From: DATFDN01 sp963830565
GTDB taxonomy: Bacteria; Pseudomonadota; Alphaproteobacteria; Acetobacterales; Acetobacteraceae
Assembly (NCBI GenBank): GCA_963830565.1
Contig: CAWHMO010000003.1
Coordinates: forward strand, 62,001-126,000
Length of the DNA: 64,000 bases
Reading direction: 5' to 3'
Each line of letters begins with the position of its first letter. The first letter of the stretch is position 1. Position numbers and translations under genes: made by a program. The notes under the pieces were generated by a model, which saw nothing but the letters and a program-made list of their open reading frames with translations, made no database searches and was not told where the DNA came from. Below are positions 16,009-25,129 of this stretch, piece after piece.

Positions 16009-17112
16009 TCACGCCGCGCGCGGCGCCAGGGCGGCGCGGAGCCGTGCGGCCATGCGGGAATAGGCGGAAGCGAAGGCATCGACATCGGCGCGGCTCGCGC
16101 TCCAGGGCAGCGAGACGCGGATCGCCTGACCGGCGAGCGGGCCCAGCCCCATCGCGGCCAGGACGTGGCTGGCGGCGACCTTGCCGGAGCTGCACGCCGC
16201 GCCGGCGCTGACCGCGATCCCGTCGAGATCGAGCGCGATGACCTGTGCGTCCGCGCGCACGCCAGGCAAGGCGAGGCAGGTCGTATTGGCCAGCCGAGGC
16301 GCCCCGGCTCCGCAAACAATGGCGCCGACGTCACGGGCCACCTCCTCGATCGCATCGCGCCAGGACGCGAGGCGATCAGCGGACTCGGCGACGCGTGCCG
16401 CCGCGGCGAAGCCGGCAATCGCCGGCAACGCCGGGGTGCCGCCGCGCCAGCCACGCTCCTGCCCGCCGCCGGGAATCAGCGGCAGCGGCCCGGCGGGCGC
16501 CTCGCGGCCGAGCAGCAAGGCGCCCGCGCCAAGTGGGCCGCCGAGCTTATGCGAGGACAGCGCCAAGCTTTGCGCGCCCAGGGCGGCGAGATCGACCGGC
16601 GACCTGCCGGCAGCCTGGACGGCATCGACATGCAGGATGGCGCCATGGAAACGGCAGAGCGATGCGGCCTCGGAAACGGGCTGCAGCACGCCGGTCTCGT
16701 TGTTGGCGAGCATGAGACACACCAGCGCCGGGCCGGATTCGGCCAGCATCGTGCCGAGGGCGGCGAGATCGGCCACTCCGTCGGCATCGACCGGCAAGAC
16801 AAGGGCGTCTGGTGCCGCCGCCCGGAGGGAGTCGTGCTCGACCGCGCTGATGATCCTGGCACGGCCGGCGCCGAGCGCGTGCAGGGCGAGCGCGTTCGCC
16901 TCGGTGGCGCCGGAGGTGAACACCACGCCGCCGGGATGGGCGCCAAAGCGCTCGGCCAGGGTTTCCCGCGCATCCTCGAGCGCGCGCCGGGCGGCCCGGC
17001 CGTCCGCATGCACCGAAGCGGGGTTGCCGGCACGGGACAGCGCCGCGAGCGCGGCGTCGCGCGCGGCGGGCCGGATCGGCTCGCTGGCATTGGCGTCCAG
17101 GTATTGGCGCAT
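16009..17112 (-). CDS. second cysteine desulfurase, IscS/NifS family
   Basis: This is a 367-residue paralogue of the adjacent IscS, sharing the fold and active site: YLDANASEPIRP at the start, FTSGATEANAL, a PLP lysine in ALSSHKLGGPLGAG and a persulfide cysteine in SAGAACSSGKV. It is shorter and more divergent than the IscS beside it. It lies in the same operon, 18 bases upstream of iscS and just after cysE. Such tandem pairs occur in Rhodospirillales; the paralogue may serve a different acceptor, but the sequence does not say which. The start MRQYLDANAS was chosen because it falls two bases after the cysE stop. Confidence 0.9.
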   Translation of the reverse strand: MRQYLDANASEPIRPAARDAALAALSRAGNPASVHADGRAARRALEDARETLAERFGAHPGGVVFTSGATEANALALHALGAGRARIISAVEHDSLRAAAPDALVLPVDADGVADLAALGTMLAESGPALVCLMLANNETGVLQPVSEAASLCRFHGAILHVDAVQAAGRSPVDLAALGAQSLALSSHKLGGPLGAGALLLGREAPAGPLPLIPGGGQERGWRGGTPALPAIAGFAAAARVAESADRLASWRDAIEEVARDVGAIVCGAGAPRLANTTCLALPGVRADAQVIALDLDGIAVSAGAACSSGKVAASHVLAAMGLGPLAGQAIRVSLPWSASRADVDAFASAYSRMAARLRAALAPRAA

Positions 17113-17114
17113 CG

Positions 17115-17819
17115 TCAGCCGAAGCGAGCGGAGGCCGGAGGTCTGGCGGAAGCCGCCTCGGTCCGGGCGGCGGCATCGCGGGCCACGCGGGCCTCCAGCT
17201 CGGCCAGTTCCGCGCGCAGCCCCTCGAGGGCGCGCAGCAGCGGATCGAGGATCTCCTCGCAGGGCATGCCGTAGGGATCGAAGTCGGACTTGCGGCGTGG
17301 CAGTTTGCGATCGACCGGCTGGGCGGGGATGCCGACCACGGTGGTGTCGGCGGGCACCGGGTCCACCACCACCGCGTTCGCGCCGATGCGGGCGTTGTCG
17401 CCCACGGTGATGGGGCCGAGCACCTTGGCGCCGGCGCCGATGATGACGTTGTTGCCGACCGTGGGATGGCGCTTGCCGCCCATGGCGCGGGCCACGCCCA
17501 GTGTGACCTGGTGGTAGAGATAGCAATCGTCGCCGATCTCGGCCGTCTCGCCGATGACCACGCCCATGCCGTGGTCGATGACCAGTCGTCGGCCGAGCTT
17601 GGCGGCAGGGTGGATCTCGATGCCAGTCAGCCACCGCGCGAGGTGGGACGACCAGCGGGCCAGGAGGTAAAGGCGCCCGCGCCATAGGGCATGGGAGAGC
17701 TGGTGCCAGAGGATGGCATGCAATCCTGGGTAGCAGAACACGACCTCGACCGAGGATCGGGCTGCGGGGTCCCGTTCACGGTAGGCCCGGACCAATTCGC
17801 GCAAAAACATTAACGCCAT
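17115..17819 (-). CDS. cysE: serine O-acetyltransferase CysE
   Basis: CysE makes O-acetylserine, the precursor of cysteine. The 234-residue product has an N-terminal helical segment, then the left-handed beta-helix with hexapeptide repeats. It shows GIEIHPAAKLG, DHGMGVVIGETAEIGD, the catalytic H in YHQVTLG, and KRHPTVGNNVIIGAGAKVLG. A C-terminal alpha-helical tail of about 50 residues follows. The start MALMFLRELV is preferred over longer in-frame options because the upstream residues lack family similarity. As first gene of the operon it provides the cysteine consumed by the two desulfurases downstream. A TATATT element on the minus strand at 17856-17861 could be its -10. Confidence 0.92.
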   Translation of the reverse strand: MALMFLRELVRAYRERDPAARSSVEVVFCYPGLHAILWHQLSHALWRGRLYLLARWSSHLARWLTGIEIHPAAKLGRRLVIDHGMGVVIGETAEIGDDCYLYHQVTLGVARAMGGKRHPTVGNNVIIGAGAKVLGPITVGDNARIGANAVVVDPVPADTTVVGIPAQPVDRKLPRRKSDFDPYGMPCEEILDPLLRALEGLRAELAELEARVARDAAARTEAASARPPASARFG

Positions 17820-18144
17820 GTGAATTTTTCCGTTCTGCTCGGCCGAAGAGGTGAACAATATACTCGGTCCCGGCGGGGAGAAAGGCGCGAGCCTTATCAC
17901 GGGGAGATCATCGAGGTGCTCGGCAGCAGGTGGCAAGGCCGGTATTCCGGTTCCAAGGTCAAGAATGCGTGCGGCTCCCATAGAAGAACCCTGAACACTG
18001 TCCCATTTCCGCTTGGTGCGCTACCCCCAGAGACGGGCGGTTGCGGGAGATAGATCGGCGGTAGAGGGCCGGCCGTTGTCGTTAACGCGGCTCGGCAGAC
18101 TGGCCTGACCGACAGTCAAAACGGAAAACGGGTATTAGAACGCC
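17820..18144. promoter_or_regulatory. divergent intergenic region between cysE and a hydrolase
   Basis: These 325 bases hold no gene I can support. They separate the minus-strand cysE operon from the plus-strand hydrolase, so promoters for both must lie here. On the minus strand TATATT at 17856-17861 resembles a -10 element, but I see no convincing -35 or operator. Confidence 0.4.
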
Positions 18145-18808
18145 ATGCCTGAGGTCATGTTTGCCGGCCCTGATGGGCGGCTGGAAGGCCGGTACCATCA
18201 CTCGAAGGAGGCAGGAGCGCGCGTCGCGCTGGTACTGCATCCGCACCCGCTTCACGGCGGTACCATGAACAATCGCGTCACCTATGCGATGTACCAGGCG
18301 TTCCAGCGCCTCGGGTGCTCGGTCATGCGGTTCAACTTCCGCGGGGTCGGGCGCAGCCAAGGCCGCTACGACGGCGGGCATCGGCGAGATCAGCGACGCC
18401 GCGGCGGCGCTCGACTGGATGCAGGCGGTCAACCCCAGTCACGGCGGGCTGTGGGTCGCAGGCTACTCGTTCGGCGCGTTCATCGGCATGCAGCTGCTGA
18501 TGCGCCGCCCGGAGATCTCCGGGTGGGTCAGCGTGGCGCCGCCGGCGAGCCATTACGATTTCGGCTTTTTGGCGCCCTGCCCGTGCGGCGGCCTGATGAT
18601 CCACGGCGGCGCGGACGAGTTGGTGCCGGAGCCCTCCGTGCGGAAGCTCGTGGAGAAGCTGAATACGCAAAAGGGCGTCCAAGTGGACTACCGCGTCTTC
18701 CCGCGCCGACCACGTCTTCGCCCACCATGCCGAGCAGTAGCGGAGGCGGTCGAGGATCATGCCGGCAAGGCGATCGCGCGGCAGCAGATGGCGCTCGCCG
18801 CCGACTAG
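18145..18808 (+). CDS. alpha/beta hydrolase, COG2945-like (frame-broken)
   Basis: The product belongs to the small alpha/beta hydrolases of the COG2945 type, substrate unknown. Frame one gives MPEVMFAGPDGRLEGRYHHS, LVLHPHPLHGGTMNN and FNFRGVGRSQG. After about 18375 another frame continues GIGEISDAAAALDWMQ, the nucleophile elbow AGYSFGAFIGMQL and LMIHGGADELVP. DHVFAHHAEQ then appears briefly in a third frame near 18710-18740. At least three one-base indels are needed to restore about 220 residues; the first is an extra G in a G-run. Because every domain is present in order, I read this as sequence error in a real gene. Confidence 0.8.
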
Positions 18809-18820
18809 GATCTGGCCGAC

Positions 18821-18849
18821 CGGCCGCCGGCGTCGGCAACCGCCGGCCG
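18821..18849 (+). terminator. candidate terminator after the hydrolase
   Basis: CCGGCG (18827-18832) pairs with CGCCGG (18841-18846), with outer CGG/CCG pairs and a small bulge. It is followed by CTTTGCTCC. It lies between the hydrolase stop and tyrS. Confidence 0.4.
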
Positions 18850-18868
18850 CTTTGCTCCGAGGTCAGGC

Positions 18869-20120
18869 ATGCCCAGAAGCGAATTCCTCCGGGAAGCGAC
18901 CGACGCGCGGCTTCGTCTTTCAGTGCACGGATGCCGAAGCGCTGGATGCGGCGCTCCTCGCGGGGCCGGTTTCGGCCTACATCGGCTTCGATTGCACAGC
19001 GGAATCCCTGCATGTCGGCAACCTGGTGCAGGTCATGATCCTGCGCCTGCTTCAGAAGCATGGTCATCGGCCCGTGGTGCTGATGGGCGGCGGCACGACG
19101 CGGATCGGCGATCCGTCCGGCAAGGACACCGCCCGCCAGTTGCTCTCTGACGAGCAGATCGCTGCCAACATGGCGGGCATCCGCCGCTGTTTCGACCCGT
19201 TCATGCGCTTCGGCGGCGGGCCAACGATGACGCCGATCCTGGCGTCAACAACGCCGACTGGCTCGACACGCTCGGCTATATCCCGTTGCTGCGGGACGTC
19301 GGGCTGCATTTCACGATCAATCGCATGCTCACCTTCGACTCGGTCCGCCTTCGTCTGGAGCGCGAGCAGCCGCTGACGTTTCTGGAATTCAACTACATGA
19401 TCTTGCAGAGCTACGATTTCCGCGAGCTTTGGCGCCGCCACGGCGTGGTGTTGCAGATCGGTGGCTCCGACCAGTGGGGCAACATCGTCGCCGGCATGGA
19501 GCTGATCCGGCGCACCGACGCAGAGAAGTTGTTCGGGCTGACCACGCCGCTGATCACCACGGCTTCCGGGGCGAAGATGGGCAAGACCGCGCAGGGCGCG
19601 GTCTGGATCACCGGCGGAGCGGGTGCCGGCCTACGACTACTGGCAATTCTGGCGCAACACCGACGATGCCGATGTCGGCCGGTTCTTGCGCCTCTTCACC
19701 GACCTCCGACTCGACGAGATCGCGCGGCTGGAAGCGCTGGGCGGCGCCGAGATCAACGAGGCCAAGCAGGTGCTGGCGACCGAGGCCACGCACCTGCGCG
19801 CGGGGACGGAGGCGGCGGAGGCCGCGGCCGAGACCGCACGCCGCACCTTCGAGGAGGGCGAGGCAGCCGAGACGTTGCCCAGCATCGAGGTCGCCCGAGC
19901 CGAGCTTGCGGCGGGCATTCCCGCCTTCCGCCTGTTCGTGCTCGCCGGCCTCGCGCCTAGCAACGGCGAGGCGCGACGGCTGATCCGCGGCGGCGGCGCG
20001 CGGGTGAACGACGAGGCGATCACTGACGAAGGGCAGATGAGCTCGGCCGAGGACTTGCGCGACGGGGCCATCAAGCTTTCGGCGGGCCGCAAGAACCACC
20101 GACTGGTCCGGGCCGCGTAG
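18869..20120 (+). CDS. tyrS: tyrosyl-tRNA synthetase TyrS (frame-broken)
   Basis: TyrS charges tRNA-Tyr. Pieces in successive frames together make a complete bacterial TyrRS: MPRSEFLREATD, then GFVFQCTDAEALDAA, AYIGFDCTAESLHVGNL (HIGH-type motif HVGN) and MGGGTTRIGDPSGKD. Next come GLHFTINRML, IGGSDQWGNIVAG and the KMSKS-type AKMGKTA, then YDYWQFWRNTDDADVG, ending in an S4-like domain FVLAGLAPSNGEARRLI. Frame changes lie near 18905, 19228 and 19615, each one base. An essential gene with this pattern is most simply explained by sequence errors. Confidence 0.9.
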
Positions 20121-20778
20121 TCCCCGGCCTTCGCCGATCGTGGCGGCACAGATCGGCGATGCGGGCAACCGTGACGTCCGCGGCCGGGTATCGGGCGAGT
20201 TCCTCTGGGTCGTTCGCGTAGTGGCCCTGGCCGGGAAACACCGTGGTGACGCGCGCGCCCCAAAGCCTTTGACGGCATGCAGGATGCGCAGCTTGTCGTC
20301 GATCAGCACGTAGCGGCGCGCCGGATACCAGCGCTCGACGTCGGCAAGCTCCTGCTCCTTGTGGATGTAGATCAGCACCCGATCTTCGAACGCTCGCCAG
20401 AGGCCCGAGCGCTCCACCTTGCGCGGCTGCAAGACGGCGTCGCCGTCCGATAGAATGACGGTCGAGGCCCCATCGGGCGCATGGCGGACAGCGTCCAGCG
20501 CCCCCGGATAGAGCCGGTCCGCGAACGGGTAGTCGACGAGCCAGTTGGCGATCCGCAGCACGCGCGGGTCGTGCAGGTCCTCCTGCCGGTAGCGCTGCAA
20601 CGCGCCGAGGTAGTCGGCATAGCCAAGCTCGGTCCGCCGCGCCTCGAACATCGCCCAGTAGCGTTCGGCTCGCCGCCTCGCCGTGGGCCTCGGCGATATG
20701 GGCACGCAGATCGGCCTGCACCCGATCGTTGTCGAGCAGCGTGTTATCGACGTCGAACAGGAAGACGGCCTCGTCCAT
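20071..20778 (-). CDS. HAD-superfamily hydrolase (frame-broken)
   Basis: This is a phosphatase-like HAD protein, substrate unknown. Motif I is FLFDVDNTLLDND near the start (nucleophile DVDNT), motif II is VILSDGD in the middle, and the motif IV region is RYVLIDDKLRIL. The frame shifts near 20685 and again near 20265, after which GARVTTVFPGQGHYANDPEE resumes in the original frame. The predicted 3' end overlaps the convergent tyrS by about 50 bases, so the C-terminus is uncertain. The length of about 235 residues fits the family. Confidence 0.78.
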   Translation of the reverse strand: MDEAVFLFDVDNTLLDNDRVQADLRAHIAEAHGEAASRTLLGDVRGAADRAWLCRLPRRVAALPAGGPARPARAADRQLARRLPVRGPALSGGAGRCPPCARWGLDRHSIGRRRRLAAAQGGALGPLASVRRSGADLHPQGAGACRRRALVSGAPLRADRRQAAHPACRQRLWGARVTTVFPGQGHYANDPEELARYPAADVTVARIADLCRHDRRRPGTTRPGPVGGSCGPPKA

Positions 20779-20953
20779 GGGCCCACTCTGGCCCGCGTGC
20801 GGAGGGCGCGGGGGTCACGTTGGCGCGTACCTTTGAACACGCAGGAGGAACCGGGGCCGATCTCGGCGATAAAATGCAATGATCCGAAACTTCGACCCAT
20901 GCCTCTCGTTGTGGGCAAGCTCCCCCAAAATGAGGAGCGCTAGGGAGGTAGTC

Positions 20954-21166
20954 ATGGCAGTCGTGAAGGTTCTTGAGCTGCTCGCCGAGTCCGGGGAAAG
21001 CTGGGAAGATGCGGCACGCCAGGCGGTGGCCGAGGCGGCCAAGACGGTGCGCGGCATTCGCTCGGTTTACATGAGCGAATTTCAGGCCACGGTCGAGAAT
21101 GATAAGATCATGAACTACCGCGCCAACGTGAAGATATCCTTTGTTCTTGAAAGAAAGGAGTTCTAG
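20954..21166 (+). CDS. dodecin flavoprotein
   Basis: Dodecins are about 70-residue proteins that form dodecamers and store or buffer flavins. This one is 70 residues, MAVVKVLELLAESGESWEDA, with the helix AARQAVAEAAKTVRGI and the strand pair ending ANVKISFVLERKEF. A strong ribosome-binding site (AGGGAGGTAG) lies just upstream. It is transcribed alone between two convergent or divergent neighbours. Confidence 0.9.
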   Translation: MAVVKVLELLAESGESWEDAARQAVAEAAKTVRGIRSVYMSEFQATVENDKIMNYRANVKISFVLERKEF

Positions 21167-21286
21167 CTCCGGCTGGACGACGGCTGTTCGGCGGGTCCGT
21201 CTCCATGCGATGGAGGGATCGCCGGGCGGCCGGTGCCAGAGCCGCCCATGGAACAAGGTTCCGGGCTTGGCCGGAGGGAGGCACGC

Positions 21287-22036
21287 ATGAACCAGGACGA
21301 GATTGCCGAGGCCGCTCGGCTGCTGGTGCAGTCCCGCCGCACGGGAAGTCGGATGGCCGGCCTGCCTCTCCAGCCGGGAAGCGTGGCCGAGGCGCACGCA
21401 GTCCAGGATGCGGTCACGGTGCGGCTGGGCGAGCCGGTCGGCGCCTTCAAGGCGAACGCCCCGCCCAATGAGGAACCCACGCGCGGGGTGATCTATGCTC
21501 GCACCATCCGCCCCTCGCCGGCCCGCGTGCCGGCCTCCGAGGCGCCCGATTGCGGCGTGGAAGGGGAGGTCGCGTTTCGCTTCACCCGGGATTTGCCGCC
21601 GCGTGCCGAACCCTACGCGCGCGACGAGGTGGCGGGTGCCATGGACGCCTGCGCCGCGATCGAGGTGATCTCCAGCCGCTTCCAGGACCACACGGCCCGG
21701 AGCGCACTGGAAAAGCTCGCCGATTGCGTGAGCAACGGCGGCTTCGTCTCTGGCGCTCCCGTGCAGGACTGGCGAACGCTCAACCTCGGCAGCATCCATC
21801 TGGCGCTGTCCGTCAACGGCCAGATCGTGCTGGACCAGGACGGCGGGCATCCAACCGGCGACCCGCTTGGCGTGGCGGTGGAGTTGGCGAACATGATGCG
21901 AACTAGCACGGGCGTGCGCGCAGGCCAATTTGTTACCTGCGGGTCCTGCACCGGCCTTCGATTTCTCAAGCCGGGGGACACGTGTATGGTGCGCTTCGAC
22001 GGGCTTGGGAGCGCCGAGGCAACGTTCGTCGCCTGA
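21287..22036 (+). CDS. 2-keto-4-pentenoate hydratase-like protein (FAA hydrolase fold)
   Basis: The 249-residue product resembles MhpD-type hydratases, which add water to 2-hydroxypentadienoate in aromatic meta-cleavage pathways. Recognisable parts are QPGSVAEAHAVQDAV, GAFKANAPP, the acidic metal-site region VEGEVAFRFTRDLP, AAIEVISSRF and VTCGSCTGLRFLKPGD. The start MNQDEIAEAA was chosen because GGAGGGAG stands seven bases before it. It is convergent with the phenylacetate-CoA-ligase-like gene; a shared catabolic role is plausible but not shown. Confidence 0.8.
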   Translation: MNQDEIAEAARLLVQSRRTGSRMAGLPLQPGSVAEAHAVQDAVTVRLGEPVGAFKANAPPNEEPTRGVIYARTIRPSPARVPASEAPDCGVEGEVAFRFTRDLPPRAEPYARDEVAGAMDACAAIEVISSRFQDHTARSALEKLADCVSNGGFVSGAPVQDWRTLNLGSIHLALSVNGQIVLDQDGGHPTGDPLGVAVELANMMRTSTGVRAGQFVTCGSCTGLRFLKPGDTCMVRFDGLGSAEATFVA

Positions 22037-22042
22037 CAAAGG

Positions 22043-23326
22043 TCAGCCCCGCCGGTCCAGCACGCGCCGGGCCTTGCCCATCGAACGCTCGATGACGCCG
22101 GGCGGCTCGATGTGTACGACGGTGTTGAGGCCGATCACGTCCTTGATCCGCCCGGAGGCGGCGCGTGCCTCCGCTTCCAACGCCGACGCATCCACGCCCG
22201 GGCGGGATTCGACATGCACCGTGACCGCATCCATACGGCCGTCGCGGGTCAGCACGATCTGGTAGTGCGCGGACAAGGCCGCGCTGCGCAGAAGCTGTTC
22301 CTCGATCTGTGTCGGGAACACATTGACCCCACGCACAATCAGCATGTCGTCGGATCGGCCGGAGATGCGCGCCATCCGCCGCATGGTGCGCGCCGTGCCG
22401 GGCAGCAAGCGGGTCAGGTCGCGGGTGCGGTAGCGGATGACGGGCATCGCTTCCTTGGTGAGCGAAGTGAGCACCAGCTCGCCTGGTTCGCCCTCGGCCA
22501 GCACCGCGCCGGACAGGGGGTCGATGACCTCCGGGAAGAAATGGTCCTCCCAGATGGTCGGTCCGTCCTTGGTCTCGATGCACTCGTTGGCGACGCCCGG
22601 GCCGATGACTTCGGACAGGCCGTAGATGTCCGTCGCGTCGAGGCCGAAGCCGTCCTCGATCTCCCGCCGCATGGCATCGGTCCAGGGCTCGGCGCCGAAG
22701 ATGCCGATGCGTAGCGAACAGGCGCGCGGATCGAGGCCCTGGCGGCGGAACTCGTCGAGGATCGCCAGCGCGTAGCTCGGGGTGACGCTGATGAGGTCGG
22801 GGCGGAAATCGGTGATGAGCTGCACCTGGCGCTCGGTCATCCCGCCCGAGACGGGGACGACGGCGCAGCCGAGCCGCTCGGCGCCGAGATGCAGGCCCAA
22901 CCCGCCGGTGAACAGGCCATAGCCATAGGCGTTGTGCAGCACCATGCCCCGGCGGCCGCCCGCGGCATGGATCGAGCGGGCCACCACGCCGGCCCAGACA
23001 GCCAGGTCGTTGCTTGTGTAGCCGACGACCGTGGGCTTGCCGGTGGTGCCGGAGGAGGCGTGGATGCGCGCGATCTTCTCGCGCGGGACGGCGAACATGC
23101 CGAACGGGTAGTTGGCGCGCAGATCGTGCTTGGTGGTGAACGGGAAGCGGGCGAGGTCATCGAGCTCGCGGAAGTCGTCCGGATGCGCTCCGGCCGCGTC
23201 GAAGGCGCGCCGGTAATGCGGCACGTTGGCGTAGGCGTGGCGCAAGGTCCAGGCGATGCGCTCGCGTTGCAGGGCCGCGATCTCGTCGCGGGAGGCGGTT
23301 TCGATCGGGTCGAGGCCGGGCGGCAT
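22043..23326 (-). CDS. paaK: phenylacetate--CoA ligase family protein (PaaK-like)
   Basis: PaaK-type adenylate-forming enzymes activate phenylacetate or related aromatic acids to CoA thioesters in the cytoplasm. The 427-residue length fits. Motifs in order are HASSGTTGKPTVVGYT (AMP loop), NAYGYGLFTGG, IYGLSEVIGPGVANEC, RYRTRDLT and GRSDDMLIVRGVNVFPTQIEE. The thioesterase and enoyl-CoA hydratase genes follow upstream on the same strand with one-base to zero spacing, so the three form an operon. The exact aromatic substrate cannot be read from sequence. Confidence 0.9.
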   Translation of the reverse strand: MPPGLDPIETASRDEIAALQRERIAWTLRHAYANVPHYRRAFDAAGAHPDDFRELDDLARFPFTTKHDLRANYPFGMFAVPREKIARIHASSGTTGKPTVVGYTSNDLAVWAGVVARSIHAAGGRRGMVLHNAYGYGLFTGGLGLHLGAERLGCAVVPVSGGMTERQVQLITDFRPDLISVTPSYALAILDEFRRQGLDPRACSLRIGIFGAEPWTDAMRREIEDGFGLDATDIYGLSEVIGPGVANECIETKDGPTIWEDHFFPEVIDPLSGAVLAEGEPGELVLTSLTKEAMPVIRYRTRDLTRLLPGTARTMRRMARISGRSDDMLIVRGVNVFPTQIEEQLLRSAALSAHYQIVLTRDGRMDAVTVHVESRPGVDASALEAEARAASGRIKDVIGLNTVVHIEPPGVIERSMGKARRVLDRRG

Positions 23327-23773
23327 CTATGGCTTCCTTGGGGGCTCCGTGGCGAAGAAGGTGCCGGCGATGGTGCGCGTGTGGCCGCGGAACTCGGCCA
23401 CCACGTCGCCACTGGCGCCGGTCACGCGCACATCGTAGATCCCCGATCGTTGCGCGCGTGTGCGCTCGGTCGCCTCGGCCCGCAGCGTTTCGCCGAGCCG
23501 GCCGGGACGCAGGAAGGTCACGGCGCAGTGCTGCGCGACGGCGCGTTCGCCGTGGCTGTTGGAGGCGAAGGCCATTGCGCTATCGGCGAGCGCGAAGATC
23601 AACCCGCCATGGCAGATGCCATGGCCATTCACCATCCGCTCCGCCACCGTCATGCTGAGTACCGCGTAGCCCGGCCCGACCTCCTCGATGCGCATCCCGA
23701 GGAAGTTGCTCGCGCGATCCTCGGACCACATCGCCTCCGCCACGGCGCAGGCCAGCGCAGCGGGATCGGGCAT
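23327..23773 (-). CDS. paaI: hotdog-fold thioesterase PaaI-like
   Basis: PaaI thioesterases hydrolyse stalled hydroxyphenylacetyl-CoA-type intermediates of the phenylacetate pathway. The 148-residue protein has a hotdog fold with the signature MVNGHGICHGGLIFALADSA, containing the HGG motif and the catalytic Asp. Further on is AVTFLRPGRLGETLRAEA. It sits directly between paaK-like and paaG-like genes; its start overlaps the hydratase stop. Confidence 0.9.
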   Translation of the reverse strand: MPDPAALACAVAEAMWSEDRASNFLGMRIEEVGPGYAVLSMTVAERMVNGHGICHGGLIFALADSAMAFASNSHGERAVAQHCAVTFLRPGRLGETLRAEATERTRAQRSGIYDVRVTGASGDVVAEFRGHTRTIAGTFFATEPPRKP

Positions 23774-24567
23774 CAGCCGCGCCCGGCGAAGGCGGGTCGA
23801 CGTTTTTCCAGAAAGGCGCGCACTCCCTCGGCATAATCGGACGTCCGGCCGGCCTCGGCCTGGGTCCTGGCCTCGAGATCGAGCTGTGCGTCGAGCGTGT
23901 TGGCTGCAGAGGCGGCGAACAGGCGCTTCATCATGCCAAGCGACCCGGTCGGGAGGGCGGCGAGGCGCGCGGTGAGCGCCTCGGCCTCGAACATCAGGGC
24001 GTTGTCATCGACGGCTTGCCAGATCAGGCCCCAGGCTTCGGCCTGCGCGGCCGGGACCGGCTCGCCCAGCATCGCGAGCGCGCGCGCCCGCGCCTCGCCC
24101 ACCAGGCGCGGCAGGAAGAAGCTGCCGCCGCAGTCAGGCACCAGGCCGATGCGCACGAAGGCCTGCACGAAGCTCGCGCCGCGTCCGGCGAGCACGATGT
24201 CGCAGGCGAGCGCGATATTGGCGCCGGCTCCCGCCGCGACCCCGTTCACTGCGCAGACCACCGGCAACGGCAGGGCGCGGAGACGGCGGACCAGGCCGGT
24301 GTGGTAGGCCTCGGCGATGCCGCCGAGATCGGGGCTGGGGTTCTCGGGACCGGGGATGATGGCGTCGCTGAGTTCCTGGCCGGCGCAGAAGCCGCGACCG
24401 GCGCCGGTCAGCAGTAGGGCCCGGCAGGATGCATCGGCCTCGGCGGCATCAAAGGCGGCGATGAGGCCGGCGAGCATGGCGGGATTGAGCGCGTTGAGCC
24501 TGTCGGGACGGTTCAGGGTCAGCTTGTGCCAGCCCTGCCCACGTTCGACGATAACCGGATCATCCAT
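23773..24567 (-). CDS. paaG: enoyl-CoA hydratase/isomerase, PaaG-like
   Basis: This crotonase-fold enzyme is 264 residues. It shows HKLTLNRPDRLNALN at the start, the oxyanion-hole stretch GRGFCAGQELSDA, and NGVAAGAGANIALACDIVLA, followed by FVRIGLVPDCGGSFFLPR. The Asp in VPDCGG together with the surrounding context matches PaaG, the ring-oxepin isomerase of phenylacetate degradation. It is the first gene of the minus-strand operon with PaaI-like and PaaK-like genes. No paaABCDE oxygenase is visible in the window, so the full pathway is not demonstrated. Confidence 0.85.
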   Translation of the reverse strand: MDDPVIVERGQGWHKLTLNRPDRLNALNPAMLAGLIAAFDAAEADASCRALLLTGAGRGFCAGQELSDAIIPGPENPSPDLGGIAEAYHTGLVRRLRALPLPVVCAVNGVAAGAGANIALACDIVLAGRGASFVQAFVRIGLVPDCGGSFFLPRLVGEARARALAMLGEPVPAAQAEAWGLIWQAVDDNALMFEAEALTARLAALPTGSLGMMKRLFAASAANTLDAQLDLEARTQAEAGRTSDYAEGVRAFLEKRRPAFAGRG

Positions 24568-24717
24568 GATTCGCCTCTTTCCGCTTCGGCTGCCGGTCAG
24601 ACGTTATCTCCATCAGCAAGCCAGGGCGACCATCGCGATGGCGCGCATCGATCTGACACCCCGTCTGGACGGTCGCGCCCACGCAGTCCACACTTGATCC
24701 ACGAATGGAGGGAACCC

Positions 24718-25125
24718 ATGCCGGAGCCGGGACGCGCGCGGCCGAAGCCGACGCCGGAGACGAAGCATTTCTGGGACGGCACGCGGGCCGGCGAATTGCG
24801 CCTGCAGCGCTGCGATGCCTGCAGCAAGGTGTATTTCCCGCCGCGGCCGTTCTGCCCGGCCTGCGCCTCCCGTCAGGTGAGCGTGTTCGCCGCTTCCGGG
24901 CGCGGCGTGCTGTGGAGCTACGTCATCCACCACCGGCCGGTGCCGGGCTTCACCCCGCCCTATGCGATCGCCGTCGTGCAGCTCGACGAGGGTCCGCGCC
25001 TGATGTCCAACGTCGTGGACTGCCCGCAGACGCCCGAGGCCTTGCGGCTCGACATGAAGCTGGAGGTCGCGTTCCAGAGGATCGACGACGAGATCACGCT
25101 TCCCCTGTTCCGGCCGGCGGAGTGA
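24718..25125 (+). CDS. DUF35 / OB-fold acyl-CoA-associated protein
   Basis: The 135-residue protein has the two-part DUF35 layout: a rubredoxin-like zinc ribbon (CDACSKVYFPPRPFCPAC, residues about 33-50) and an OB-fold half containing GVLWSYVIHH and PPYAIAVVQLDEGPRLMSNV. DUF35 proteins partner with thiolase-like enzymes and form complexes handling acyl-CoA intermediates. The thiolase gene follows after four bases, which supports this pairing. GGAGGGA precedes the start. Confidence 0.9.
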   Translation: MPEPGRARPKPTPETKHFWDGTRAGELRLQRCDACSKVYFPPRPFCPACASRQVSVFAASGRGVLWSYVIHHRPVPGFTPPYAIAVVQLDEGPRLMSNVVDCPQTPEALRLDMKLEVAFQRIDDEITLPLFRPAE

Positions 25126-25129
25126 CCCC

